From: Thermomonas paludicola
GTDB lineage: Bacteria; Pseudomonadota; Gammaproteobacteria; Xanthomonadales; Xanthomonadaceae
Direction of reading: 5' to 3'
Length of the DNA stretch: 64,000 nucleotides
NCBI RefSeq assembly: GCF_024498955.1
Contig: NZ_CP093311.1
Span: forward strand, 1,674,001-1,738,000
Under the pieces are notes generated by a model. That model worked only from the letters and a program-made list of their open reading frames with translations, did not search any database and was not told the DNA's origin. A program made the position numbers and the translations under genes. Numbering within the stretch: the first letter of the stretch is position 1; every line of letters begins with the position of its first letter. Below, one piece after another: positions 36,934 to 45,560 of the stretch.

Positions 36934-37646
36934 CGGTGGCAGGCAAAGGCATCCGCATCGAGGGGCTGAGCAAACGCTACGGCGAGGGCGATACCGCTGT
37001 CCTTGCGTTGAAGGACGTCAATATGCACGTGGCCCCCGGCGAAGTGGTGGGCCTGGTGGGGCCGTCGGGCTCCGGCAAGAGCACCCTGCTGAAATGCCTG
37101 GGCGCGGTGATCGACCCCACGGCGGGGCGCATGGTGCTGGGCGACGAGGTGATTTTCGACAATCGCTGGAACGTGCGCGATCTGCGCGCGCTGCGCCGCG
37201 ACAAAATCGGCTTCGTGTTCCAGGCGCCGTATCTGATTCCGTTCCTGGACGTCACCGACAACGTGGCGCTGCTGCCGATGCTGGCCGGGATGCCCAACGA
37301 CGAAGCGCGCACGCGCGCATTGGACCTGCTGACCGCACTGGACGTGCAACACCGCGCCAGGGCGATGCCGGCACAGCTCTCCGGCGGCGAGCAGCAGCGC
37401 GTGGCGATTGCCCGCGGGCTGGTCAACCGGCCACCGATCATCCTGGCCGACGAGCCGACCGCGCCGCTGGACTCCCAACGCGCACTGGCCGTCATCCGGC
37501 TATTGAATGAAATGGCCAAGCGCTTCCACACTGCGGTGATCGTAGTCACCCACGACGAGAAGATCATCCCCACCTTCCGGCGCATCTACCATATTCGCGA
37601 CGGGGTCACCCACGAAGAAGCCGGAGAAGGGCGGGCGTTCGACTGA
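36930..37646 (+). CDS. ABC exporter ATPase (MacB/DevA/LolD-like)
   Basis: 238 residues from ATG 36930, overlapping the permease stop. Walker A GPSGSGKS (44-51), Q-loop in FVFQAPYLIPF, signature LSGGEQQR, Walker B IILADEPTAPLDS (Pro replaces the second Ala of the usual PTAALDS) and H-loop VVTHDEK. It energises export by the permease. It is the last gene of the operon and convergent with tssE, 18 bases apart. Confidence 0.94.
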   Translation: MTVAGKGIRIEGLSKRYGEGDTAVLALKDVNMHVAPGEVVGLVGPSGSGKSTLLKCLGAVIDPTAGRMVLGDEVIFDNRWNVRDLRALRRDKIGFVFQAPYLIPFLDVTDNVALLPMLAGMPNDEARTRALDLLTALDVQHRARAMPAQLSGGEQQRVAIARGLVNRPPIILADEPTAPLDSQRALAVIRLLNEMAKRFHTAVIVVTHDEKIIPTFRRIYHIRDGVTHEEAGEGRAFD

Positions 37647-37664
37647 ACCCCTGCAAGGTACCCG

Positions 37665-38108
37665 TCAGCGCACCACATACGCCTGGGTGTTGAGCTGGAG
37701 CACGGCGTCGAACTGCACCTTCTCGTTGTCCGGGCCCAGCACCATCAACGCATCCACGCGGAAGCGCAGCGCGCGATCCAGTTCACGCTGCGGATCCAGG
37801 GTGACGCGAACCCTGGTCAGGCGGCTTTCATGCAAGCTGATCGCCTGCTCCAGCGAGCGCCGGATGCGATCGCGATCCTGTGGACTGAGCAGGCTGTAGG
37901 ACGAAAAATCGAGGATGCCGTACGTCAGCGACGACGCCCGGCATTCCTTGAACGTATCGGGAATCAGGCGAGCCCCTTCCGATCGCGTATTGAGCAGCCC
38001 CTCCAGATCCCGGGAAATGCTGCTGCGGATGTCCTGCAACGAAACACCCCTGCCCGAATCCTCCGGCAGGGGTGCATCGACAAGCCTGTCCATCAATCCA
38101 CGCGACAT
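37665..38108 (-). CDS. tssE: T6SS baseplate protein TssE (gp25-like)
   Basis: 147 residues. The gp25-like core includes ISRDLEGLLNTRS, SLTYGILDFSSYSLLS, IRRSLEQAISLHESRLTRVRV and FRVDALMVL. It joins the baseplate wedge with TssF, TssG and TssK that anchors the contractile sheath. Last gene of the tssB-tssC-hcp-tssE run on the minus strand, 12 bases after hcp. Confidence 0.93.
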   Translation of the reverse strand: MSRGLMDRLVDAPLPEDSGRGVSLQDIRSSISRDLEGLLNTRSEGARLIPDTFKECRASSLTYGILDFSSYSLLSPQDRDRIRRSLEQAISLHESRLTRVRVTLDPQRELDRALRFRVDALMVLGPDNEKVQFDAVLQLNTQAYVVR

Positions 38109-38120
38109 GGCCGTGCGGCG

Positions 38121-38600
38121 TTACGGGCCGGAGGCTTCATTCTTCTTGATGTTCCACTTCATGCCGGTATCGCCTTCCTTCGAGCCGTCCGACTTCTGCG
38201 CCGTGTAGATGTACTCGATATGGCCGAAGTTGAGTGAAATGGTTTCCGAATCATCGCCCGACCCGGCCAGGCTGATGGATGACACCAGCAGGTCGCTCAG
38301 GGTGACCTTGACGTAATCCATCTGCGCACCGCCCTGCTTGCGCGCGATCAGCACGGCCTTCTTGATGTGCTTGCCATTGGCGCAATGCTCCAGCAGCTTC
38401 GGGCTGCTCTTGTCGATCCGCTTGGTGATGGTCATGTCCTGGAAAGCGACCTTGCCCGTACCGCCACCGCCGCCGTAGGCCATCGAGCCCGAGTTGGACG
38501 CGCCAAACGACCATGCCAGGACGTCGATCTCGCCCTTGTGCTTTGAATCGGCGGACTCGCCGTCGATCCCGTCGATCTTGAGGAAAATATCGCTAGCCAT
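38121..38600 (-). CDS. hcp: T6SS tube protein Hcp (TssD)
   Basis: 159 residues, the usual size. It starts MASDIFLKIDGIDGESADSKHKGEIDVLAWSFG-like with the typical N-terminal strand, and contains DMTITKRIDKSSPKLLEHCANG, VLIARKQGG and the C-terminal IEYIYTAQKSDGS. Hexameric rings of Hcp stack into the tube propelled by the sheath; the protein is also a carrier for small effectors. Between tssC and tssE. Confidence 0.96.
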   Translation of the reverse strand: MASDIFLKIDGIDGESADSKHKGEIDVLAWSFGASNSGSMAYGGGGGTGKVAFQDMTITKRIDKSSPKLLEHCANGKHIKKAVLIARKQGGAQMDYVKVTLSDLLVSSISLAGSGDDSETISLNFGHIEYIYTAQKSDGSKEGDTGMKWNIKKNEASGP

Positions 38601-38638
38601 TGCAGTTCTCCGTGAGAGTCATCAGAAATCGGTTGGAT

Positions 38639-40123
38639 TCAGCGCGCCGACTTGGGCAGTTCCGCCACCATGCGCAGCGAGACGCTGAGCTCATCAAGCT
38701 GGTAATGCGGGCGCAGGAACGCGACCGACTTGTAGGCACCCGGCTTGCCCGGCACCTCCACCACTTCGATGCGTGCCTCCCGCAGCGGGTATTGCGCCTT
38801 CATTTCCTGCGATGCGTTGTCGTCAAGCAGCACGTACTGCGCGATCCAGTTGTTCAGGAACATCTCGACGCTGGACTTGCTGGCGAAGCTGCCGATCTTG
38901 TCGCGCATCATCGACTTCAGATAATGCGCAATGCGGCTGACTGCGAAGATGTACTGCAACTGCGACGACAGGCGCGCATTGGCGTTGGCGGCATCCGTGT
39001 TGTATTCCTTGGACTTCTGCGCCGATTGGGTGGAGAAAAACGCCGCGTAGTCGGTGCCTTTGCAATGCACCAGCGGAACCAGGCCAAGGTCGGCGAGTTC
39101 CTTCTCGCGACGATCGGTGATCGCGATTTCGGTGGGGCATTTCAGCGCCACTTCGCCATCATCGGTGGCGAAGGTATGGGTGGGCAGGCCTTCGACCAGC
39201 CCGCCGCCTTCCACGCCGCGGATTGCGGCGCACCAGCCATACTTGGCAAACGCGTCGGTGACCTTGCTGCCCAGCGCATAGGCGGCGTTCATCCACAGGT
39301 ATTTGCCATGGTCGGTGCCGTCGGTGCTTTCCTCGAAATTGAACGCTTCCACCGGCGCGGTATCCGGCCCGTAGGGCAGGCGTCCCAACACGTGCGGCAT
39401 TGCCAGGCCCACGTAGCGCGAGTCTTCGGAACCGCGGAAGCTCTTCCACTTCGCGTATTCGACGGTATCGAAGATCTTGGCGAGATCACGCGGGCCCGAC
39501 AGCTCGGTGAAGTCGTCAAAGCCCAGCAACTCCGGCGAGGCCGCGCTGAGGAACGGCGCGTGCGCGGCGGCGCAGACATGCGAGATTTCCTCCAGCAGAT
39601 ACATGTCCTCCGGATGGCGGCCGAACTCGAAGTCACCTACCAGCGTGGCAAACGGCGCGCCGCCGAAGGTGCCGTATTCCTCTTCATAGAGCTTCTTGAA
39701 CAGGCTGCTCTGGTCGAAGTCGGCCGCGTTCTTGAAGTCCTTGACCAGTTCCTTCTTGGTCGTGTTGAACACCTTGATCTTCAGCGTGGTGCTGGTCTCG
39801 GAGTTGTCCACCAGATACTTCAGGCCGCGCCAGCTGCCTTCAAGCTGCTGGAATTCGGGCGCGTGCATCACCGCTGACAGCTGCTCTGAGAGCACGCGGT
39901 CGATTTCGGCGATGCGCGCATCCAGCGCGCCGATGGCGTCCCTGGAAACCGTCATCGCGCCATCGCTGACCTGCGACACCAGTTCGGCGATCAGGTCGCG
40001 GGCGCGGCTGCGCTCGTTGTCGGAGCGGGCGATCTTGCTCTGGGTGAGGATCTGGTCGAGGAGACCGCCCTCGACGGCTTCTGCGGTTGCGGCAGGTGCC
40101 GCCTGGGTTTCGGTAGTGGCCAT
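38639..40123 (-). CDS. tssC: T6SS sheath large subunit TssC (VipB)
   Basis: 494 residues. Family features include LEGSWRGLKYLVDNSETS, the DFKNAADFDQSSLFKKLYEEEYGTFGG stretch (shown in two parts in the protein), FGRHPEDMYLLEEISHVCAA, GRLPYGPDTAPVE and RIAHYLKSMMRDKIGSFASK. With TssB it forms the contractile sheath recycled by ClpV. It follows tssB by 53 bases. Confidence 0.96.
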   Translation of the reverse strand: MATTETQAAPAATAEAVEGGLLDQILTQSKIARSDNERSRARDLIAELVSQVSDGAMTVSRDAIGALDARIAEIDRVLSEQLSAVMHAPEFQQLEGSWRGLKYLVDNSETSTTLKIKVFNTTKKELVKDFKNAADFDQSSLFKKLYEEEYGTFGGAPFATLVGDFEFGRHPEDMYLLEEISHVCAAAHAPFLSAASPELLGFDDFTELSGPRDLAKIFDTVEYAKWKSFRGSEDSRYVGLAMPHVLGRLPYGPDTAPVEAFNFEESTDGTDHGKYLWMNAAYALGSKVTDAFAKYGWCAAIRGVEGGGLVEGLPTHTFATDDGEVALKCPTEIAITDRREKELADLGLVPLVHCKGTDYAAFFSTQSAQKSKEYNTDAANANARLSSQLQYIFAVSRIAHYLKSMMRDKIGSFASKSSVEMFLNNWIAQYVLLDDNASQEMKAQYPLREARIEVVEVPGKPGAYKSVAFLRPHYQLDELSVSLRMVAELPKSAR

Positions 40124-40176
40124 GATGTTCCCTGTGTGCTGCTGCTCGTGATCGTCAATTCCGCGAATGAACCCGC

Positions 40177-40689
40177 TCAGTCCCCGGACTTGCTACCCAC
40201 TTCCCGGGTCAGCTGGGCGATCTTGTCGGTGTTCTGCAGCACTTCATTGAGCAGATCCTCGAACTTGTCGTTTCCCGCCGCCTTGTTGCGCAGGTCTGCA
40301 AGTTTCTGGCGTGCTTCCAGCAGCTTGCGCAACGGCTCGACCTGATTGACCACGCGCTCCGGCGAGAAGTCTTCCAGACTGCGGAAGTGCAGCTCGACAC
40401 CGAGCTTGGAATCATCCGCGGCCAGCTTGTTGTCCACCTGCATCTGCACGCGCGGCTTCATGCCCTTGAGCACGTCGTCGAAATTGTCCTTGTCGATGTT
40501 GACGAACTTCCGGTCCTTCAACTTGCCCAGCGATTCGGCAGGCTGGCCACTGAAGTTGCCGACCACGCCGGCCACGAACGGGAGTTCCTTCTTCTCGATG
40601 GCGTCGCCCACCTCGACGTCGTAGGTGAGCTGGACACGCGGCGCGCGGACGCGATCAAGCTTGTGCTGGGTGCTTTCTTTCTTGGCCAT
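40177..40689 (-). CDS. tssB: T6SS sheath small subunit TssB (VipA)
   Basis: 170 residues from ATG 40689 (MAKKESTQHKLDRVRAPRVQ). It contains the conserved core VELPF-type stretch (EKKELPFVAGVVGNFSG), DRKFVNIDKDNFDDVLKGMKP and FRSLEDFSPERVV. First gene of the sheath/tube unit; the 172-base gap separating it from tssA contains a copy of the T6SS box, consistent with its own promoter. Confidence 0.96.
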   Translation of the reverse strand: MAKKESTQHKLDRVRAPRVQLTYDVEVGDAIEKKELPFVAGVVGNFSGQPAESLGKLKDRKFVNIDKDNFDDVLKGMKPRVQMQVDNKLAADDSKLGVELHFRSLEDFSPERVVNQVEPLRKLLEARQKLADLRNKAAGNDKFEDLLNEVLQNTDKIAQLTREVGSKSGD

Positions 40690-40827
40690 GAGGTTCCCCG
40701 GGCGCGATGAATGAGGCGGGTCTTCGGACCGGAGCGGCGGCATGTGCGCAGCGCGCCCCGGAGTGTGGAAACGAGTCTAGGAACCGCGCCGCAGCCGCAA
40801 CATCCAACGGACGGCCAGACTTGGGCA

Positions 40828-40839
40828 TATGCCATTCGG
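40828..40839 (+). promoter_or_regulatory. T6SS box upstream of tssB
   Basis: TATGCCATTCGG, an exact match to TAYGCCWTWSGG, in the 172-base gap between tssA and tssB. The preceding bases make the perfect palindrome GGCATATGCC (40824-40833). Confidence 0.5.
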
Positions 40840-40861
40840 CGTGGCGCACCGGAACTCGTTT

Positions 40862-41944
40862 CTAGTTGGGGGGCAGCCCCACGCGCTCGCGAATCGACGA
40901 CAGCATCCCGTCATCGCGCACGACCTCTGCCAGCCACTGCTCAAGCGGCATGTTGGCCCAGGCCACCGCGCGATCCAGCAGGTAGGCTACCGGGCTGTGG
41001 GGCTCGGTCCTGCGGAAAAAGACGGCAATGTCGTTCAGCGCACGCAGCGCCGCTTCCTTCGATGCAAGGCTGCCGCCGCCCAGCTCCAGCGCCACCGCGC
41101 CCGACGCCGGGGCGACAACCGACGCCGTTGCGCCACCCGCACTACCCGCCACTTCCACGTCGTCGGCAGCCACCACGCCTCCCATGCCCTTGGCACTGGC
41201 AACCCGGCCATAAATCGTCTGGATTTTCTTCAGTGCATCATCGATTGACGCAAGGTTGGGGGCTTCGCGCCCCAGCCTGGCATCGCTGATCGCGCTGAGA
41301 CGAGCAAACGCCTCGCGCGCCGCCTGGGCCAGTGCGCTGCGCTCGCGAACGGCATCCGCCGACAGCGCCAACATCCGGCTGTCGAATGTCTCGCCATTGA
41401 TGCGCCCCTCATCCAGTGCCGCCTGATAGGCCTCGCTGTTCTGCCGTCCCAGGTTGTCCACCTCGCGCGCATCGATCCAGCCGGCCAGCGTCAGCGCGGC
41501 CTGGGGATCGTCGTTGAGCATCATCGACTGCAGCGCCTTGCTGCCCCAGGTGGCGAACCACGCCAGCTTGCCGGCGCGCTCTTCCAGGTCGCCGTCATCG
41601 GCGCGCGGGTACAACCCGTCCCAGTATTTGTCCAGCAGGCCGGCCAGCAGCTCGAAGCTGTCGCACGCGCCTTCCAATCCATGCCGCGCGATCAGTGCCT
41701 CGGCCAGCCACACCGCAGCCTGCAGGTCCTTGCTGCTTCGCAGCAGCACGTCCTCAGCCAGACTCTGCGCCACGCGCCAATCGGCCACCTTGAGCTCCGT
41801 CTGCCAGTCACCCTGGGCCAGGTTGGCGTCATCCGCGCGGCGTGCCTCGCGGATGCGGTCGAACTGGTCGGAGAAACTGGCATCGCTGCCCGCTGGATCG
41901 CCACCCGGGATGGGCGCAAGTAATTCGTTGACATCGATGGCCAT
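40862..41944 (-). CDS. tssA: T6SS assembly protein TssA
   Basis: 360 residues. The N-terminal ImpA_N domain is clear: LLAPIPGGDPAGSDASFSDQFDRIREARR, then DWRVAQSLAEDVLLRSSKDLQAAVWLAEAL and LLDKYWDGLYPR. The C-terminal half is shorter than in long TssA forms and ends in a helical region (SPVAYLLDRAVAWANMPLEQWLAEVV). It initiates sheath and tube polymerisation at the baseplate or caps the distal end, depending on class. Last gene of the traB-tssK-L-M-A unit. Confidence 0.92.
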   Translation of the reverse strand: MAIDVNELLAPIPGGDPAGSDASFSDQFDRIREARRADDANLAQGDWQTELKVADWRVAQSLAEDVLLRSSKDLQAAVWLAEALIARHGLEGACDSFELLAGLLDKYWDGLYPRADDGDLEERAGKLAWFATWGSKALQSMMLNDDPQAALTLAGWIDAREVDNLGRQNSEAYQAALDEGRINGETFDSRMLALSADAVRERSALAQAAREAFARLSAISDARLGREAPNLASIDDALKKIQTIYGRVASAKGMGGVVAADDVEVAGSAGGATASVVAPASGAVALELGGGSLASKEAALRALNDIAVFFRRTEPHSPVAYLLDRAVAWANMPLEQWLAEVVRDDGMLSSIRERVGLPPN

Positions 41945-41963
41945 GGGGCCCTCCGCTGTTGGC

Positions 41964-44900
41964 TTATTCGAGAATCACGTTGGGCACTTCGGCTCGCGCC
42001 GTGCTGGCACCCAGATAGCGCTTCATTTCGTCGGACAGATCAACCTTCAAGTACACCCGCGCCCCGCGGAACCCGGCGGCATCCAGCCGCGGGCGCAGCT
42101 GGGTCCACTGCGACGGGCTGTAGCTGGCGCGGAAATCTTCCGTGGTGTACGCATGCGCACCGCTGGCGAAATCGCTGATCAGTTCGGCAAAGCCCTCTGC
42201 GCCCGCATAGGTCCGCACCAGGACAAGGTCCTCGGCGGCGGGTTCGGCGGGCTGCATCGCGCTGGTGGCAGGATCGAACTCCTGCACCGCATCGACTGCC
42301 TTGGGTGCTGGCAAGGCCATGCTGATGCGGATGCGCGCCTGCAGGCAGCTGGATGGCGACCAGAACACCTGCGCGGTCGCTTCCGCCAAGGACGCGCCGG
42401 CCGAACTGGCGCGATACACCCGTTCGCGGCATTCGACCTCCAGCGCCGTTCCGGCCGCTCCTTCGTCCAGCGCGCCCAGCGTACTGGGCTGGGTCAGGGT
42501 GAAGCTGCCGGCCAGGAACGGCGCCACGTTACCCAACACCGGCAGGAACTTGCGTTCGGCGGCCACCATGCCTTGATAGGCGGCGGAAAGCGGCATTGCC
42601 ACCCCATCGACCTTGATCGGCAGGCGTTCCTTCTCGGAGATGAAGGGCTTCAGCCAATCATTGACGAACGCCCCAAGCTTGCCTTGCGCCCCATACAGCG
42701 CATCCACCTGCTGCTCCGGCGGCAACGCCGCCAGCGGCTTGACCACGCTTTCGCGCCACCGGTCCTGCACGTATTCACCGGCACGATGCACGGTCAGCTG
42801 CAACAACAGCCGGATCGGCCCCTGCACCACCGACCACGCAGCCAGGTCATCGCCCTTGAACGCGGTGGCGTATTTTTCGGCGGGCTTGTCCACCGCTTCC
42901 ATCAGTGCCGAGTAGTCGCTGGCCGGCGGCTTGTCGGCTTTACCCTTGCTGGAAAACAGGTCGGAGGCCAGCTGATAGACGTCCTCGCCGGATCCGTCCG
43001 CCTGCAGCCGCAGATACGCCCGCGCGAAATCGGCGTCCTCCCGCGACAGGACGGTGACCTGGGTATCGTGCATCGCCAGCAACCAGACCGGCGGGACGAT
43101 CCTTTCACCCCCGAAGCGGAACGAGTCGGCGATGAAGCGCCCGAACGGGCGCCACGACGACAACCACTTCATCTTCATCTGCGCCCACGTAGCCGCCCAG
43201 CGCGACGCGAACGGCCAGTCGATCGGCAGTTCATACAGGTTGCGCTGGGCCGACGAAAAAAAACGGGCGTAGGGGTTGTCCACTCCACCGGAACGCGCCA
43301 GCAGCTCGCCGTAGCGGCCACGCCACAGGCCGATGCCCTCGCCGAAGCGCGTTTGGAATCGCGCCCACTGCGCAAAGTAATCGCGGAAATATGCGTCGCG
43401 CAGATCATCGATGCGGGCGCGCCGATCCGGCGCCTGTTCACGCAACGTCGCCAGCATCGGCTGCACCACGCCGTCCCACGCGTCACGGGTGTAGGCGTTG
43501 GAGATGCCGGCCATCTGCCCGGCATCGGTGCCGACCACTGCCCCCTGCGGCAGCCAGAAGCTCCCCGGGTCGATGCCGATGCCGCGCGCGTCGGCCCACT
43601 GCTTCAAGTCGGCCGCACGCGGCATGTAGTGCTGCAGCAGTTTGCTCAACAGGCCTTCGAGGCGTTCGCGTTCGGCATCACGCACGTTTTTTTTTTGCCA
43701 CCGCAGATAGCCGAGATAGGTGGCGAACAGCGCATCAGCGTTGTTGCGATCGCGTTGGGTGTCGTTGTCGGCGCTGACGAACGGGGCGAACAGGCGCGAC
43801 CTGGCATCGAAGCTGGTGTTGTTGGCCTGCTCGCGGGTTCGGCAGGTGTCGTTGCGGCTGTCGCATTCCTGCAACAGGCGCAGGCGCTGGGTGATGGCCA
43901 GCACGTGCTCGATGCCGGCGCGCCCCTGGTCGATGTCGGTGGCCAGCATCTGGTCTTCCGGGGCCAGGATCAGGTTGGCGAAATCGTCGATCACCCGCTG
44001 CTTCAGCTGCGCAATGTCGGTGTCCGCACGCCGGATGCCGAAGCTCAGCAGGGTGTCGCCCTGTGCCGCTTCGAGTTCTTCGATGATGCGACCACAACTG
44101 GCGACCCATTCGATGCGCCCTGTCGATGTCCGGTTGGCCACCTCGGCGCAGGCGCTGCGGGTTTGCGCCAGCAGCGCGGCATCGTCGCGGTGCGCCGCCT
44201 TGAGCCCGTAGGCGAACGATGCCGACAGGCCCAACATCGCCAGCACGCCCGCGCCGGCGATGGCCATGCGCCCGGCATTGCCACGGAAACTGGAGCCAGC
44301 CAGGGGCTGGTCGCTGGGCAGAAAGCGGCTGAACAGATCCGCCACGAATGCGCCACCGCGATGGGCCGCGTCGGCGCCACCGGCGAAATACAGGCCACGC
44401 CAGCGTGGTGTGCGCTGAAACGGGTTGTCCTCCAGCATCAGGCCCACGAATTGCGCCAGCCCCGGCCCGGCCTGGCGCAGCGACTCGATGAATTCAAACA
44501 GGGCGCGGCGCGCCTGCGGCGTGTGCTGCGAACGCAACATGGTCATCCGCAGTGCGTGCAGGCGGTCTTCGATCGGCTGCATCACGTCCTCGATCCGCCC
44601 GCTGGCCGCCGCGCTGACCACTTCGTTTTCGGCGAAACGGTGCCCAAGCGCCTGCGCAAAGGCTTCCGCAGGCAGCGTGGCGCGAAGCTGCTCGTAACCT
44701 GGCAGCCGCTCCAGCCCGCTGACCACGAAATACACCGGCATTTGCACCTGCAGGTGTTCCATGGCCTCGTCCACCAGCCGGCGCAGGCGGGTCGCGGTGT
44801 CCTTCAGCATTTCCGCCGGCCCCAGCAGGGTCTGCGCAGCGACGACGACGACAATCCCGTTGAGCGGCAATTTCTCGCGCTCTTCGGCCAACTTCATCAG

Positions 44901-45560
44901 CGACTGATACCAGAGTCCGCGATCCAGCCGCGCACCGGTGTCGCACACCACGCGCGGATGCATCTCGATGGCGATCATCGCCTTGTGGAACCACCAGCGC
45001 CAAACCTCGTCGGCCGCCATCGCCGGCTTGTCGGACGCGGGGAAAGGCGAGACTTCACTGCCTGCACGCAGCAGCCCATCGACGCCGGCCACCTCGTCGC
45101 CCACGAACAGCACCCACGGGATCCGATACAGCGGCGTGCGCCCCTGCGCGATCTCCGGCGCCCGCGCGATGGTGCGCTTGGCTTCGGTGATCGCAGCGGT
45201 CATCCGCGCCACCGCTTCGCGTTCGTCCTCGGCGTTGCCCGGGCCGAGGTCGCCGATGCGCTTGCGGGTCCGCCCCTTCAGCGACGCCTTGCGCTGACCG
45301 GCCATGAACCACCACAGCACCACCGCCGCTACCACGCACAGGCCCAGCACCTGCCAGAACCGCATGGGCAGCTGCGGCACGATGGCCAGCGCCAGGAACA
45401 CCAGCCCGGCCACCACCACCAGCAGCAACAAGGTCACGACAATCCATCGCAGCCACGGCGTCCTGGCGGCATCCGCACCCCTCGAATACAGGGCGCCAAT
45501 CCGCGAGAACAGGCTGCCAATGGCGGAGAACATGTTTTCCACGAGGCTCAGCGGATTCAT
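41964..45560 (-). CDS. tssM: T6SS membrane-complex protein TssM (IcmF)
   Basis: 1198 residues. Transmembrane helices at about 39-62, 68-87 and 430-455; a cytoplasmic domain between TM2 and TM3; a large periplasmic domain after TM3. In the cytoplasmic domain the nucleotide-loop position reads WVLFVGDEVAGVDGLLRAG, which lacks the GKS/T of a Walker A, so ATP binding is doubtful. Periplasmic landmarks include AVVGTDAGQMAGISNAYTRDAWDGVVQP, near the IcmF-related domain. Homopolymer runs (A10 and T8 in the coding strand) occur near residues 622 and 766. Start overlaps the tssL stop by four bases. Confidence 0.95.
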   Translation of the reverse strand: MNPLSLVENMFSAIGSLFSRIGALYSRGADAARTPWLRWIVVTLLLLVVVAGLVFLALAIVPQLPMRFWQVLGLCVVAAVVLWWFMAGQRKASLKGRTRKRIGDLGPGNAEDEREAVARMTAAITEAKRTIARAPEIAQGRTPLYRIPWVLFVGDEVAGVDGLLRAGSEVSPFPASDKPAMAADEVWRWWFHKAMIAIEMHPRVVCDTGARLDRGLWYQSLMKLAEEREKLPLNGIVVVVAAQTLLGPAEMLKDTATRLRRLVDEAMEHLQVQMPVYFVVSGLERLPGYEQLRATLPAEAFAQALGHRFAENEVVSAAASGRIEDVMQPIEDRLHALRMTMLRSQHTPQARRALFEFIESLRQAGPGLAQFVGLMLEDNPFQRTPRWRGLYFAGGADAAHRGGAFVADLFSRFLPSDQPLAGSSFRGNAGRMAIAGAGVLAMLGLSASFAYGLKAAHRDDAALLAQTRSACAEVANRTSTGRIEWVASCGRIIEELEAAQGDTLLSFGIRRADTDIAQLKQRVIDDFANLILAPEDQMLATDIDQGRAGIEHVLAITQRLRLLQECDSRNDTCRTREQANNTSFDARSRLFAPFVSADNDTQRDRNNADALFATYLGYLRWQKKNVRDAERERLEGLLSKLLQHYMPRAADLKQWADARGIGIDPGSFWLPQGAVVGTDAGQMAGISNAYTRDAWDGVVQPMLATLREQAPDRRARIDDLRDAYFRDYFAQWARFQTRFGEGIGLWRGRYGELLARSGGVDNPYARFFSSAQRNLYELPIDWPFASRWAATWAQMKMKWLSSWRPFGRFIADSFRFGGERIVPPVWLLAMHDTQVTVLSREDADFARAYLRLQADGSGEDVYQLASDLFSSKGKADKPPASDYSALMEAVDKPAEKYATAFKGDDLAAWSVVQGPIRLLLQLTVHRAGEYVQDRWRESVVKPLAALPPEQQVDALYGAQGKLGAFVNDWLKPFISEKERLPIKVDGVAMPLSAAYQGMVAAERKFLPVLGNVAPFLAGSFTLTQPSTLGALDEGAAGTALEVECRERVYRASSAGASLAEATAQVFWSPSSCLQARIRISMALPAPKAVDAVQEFDPATSAMQPAEPAAEDLVLVRTYAGAEGFAELISDFASGAHAYTTEDFRASYSPSQWTQLRPRLDAAGFRGARVYLKVDLSDEMKRYLGASTARAEVPNVILE
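43256..43263. repeat. 8-base homopolymer within tssM
   Basis: A8 on the + strand (T8 in the tssM coding strand), encoding Phe-Phe-Ser around residue 766. Rare in this GC-rich sequence. Confidence 0.9.
43685..43694. repeat. 10-base homopolymer within tssM
   Basis: T10 on the + strand, i.e. A10 in the tssM coding strand, read as ...CAA AAA AAA AAC (Gln-Lys-Lys-Asn) near residue 622. Tracts of this length are prone to replication and transcription slippage. Confidence 0.9.
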
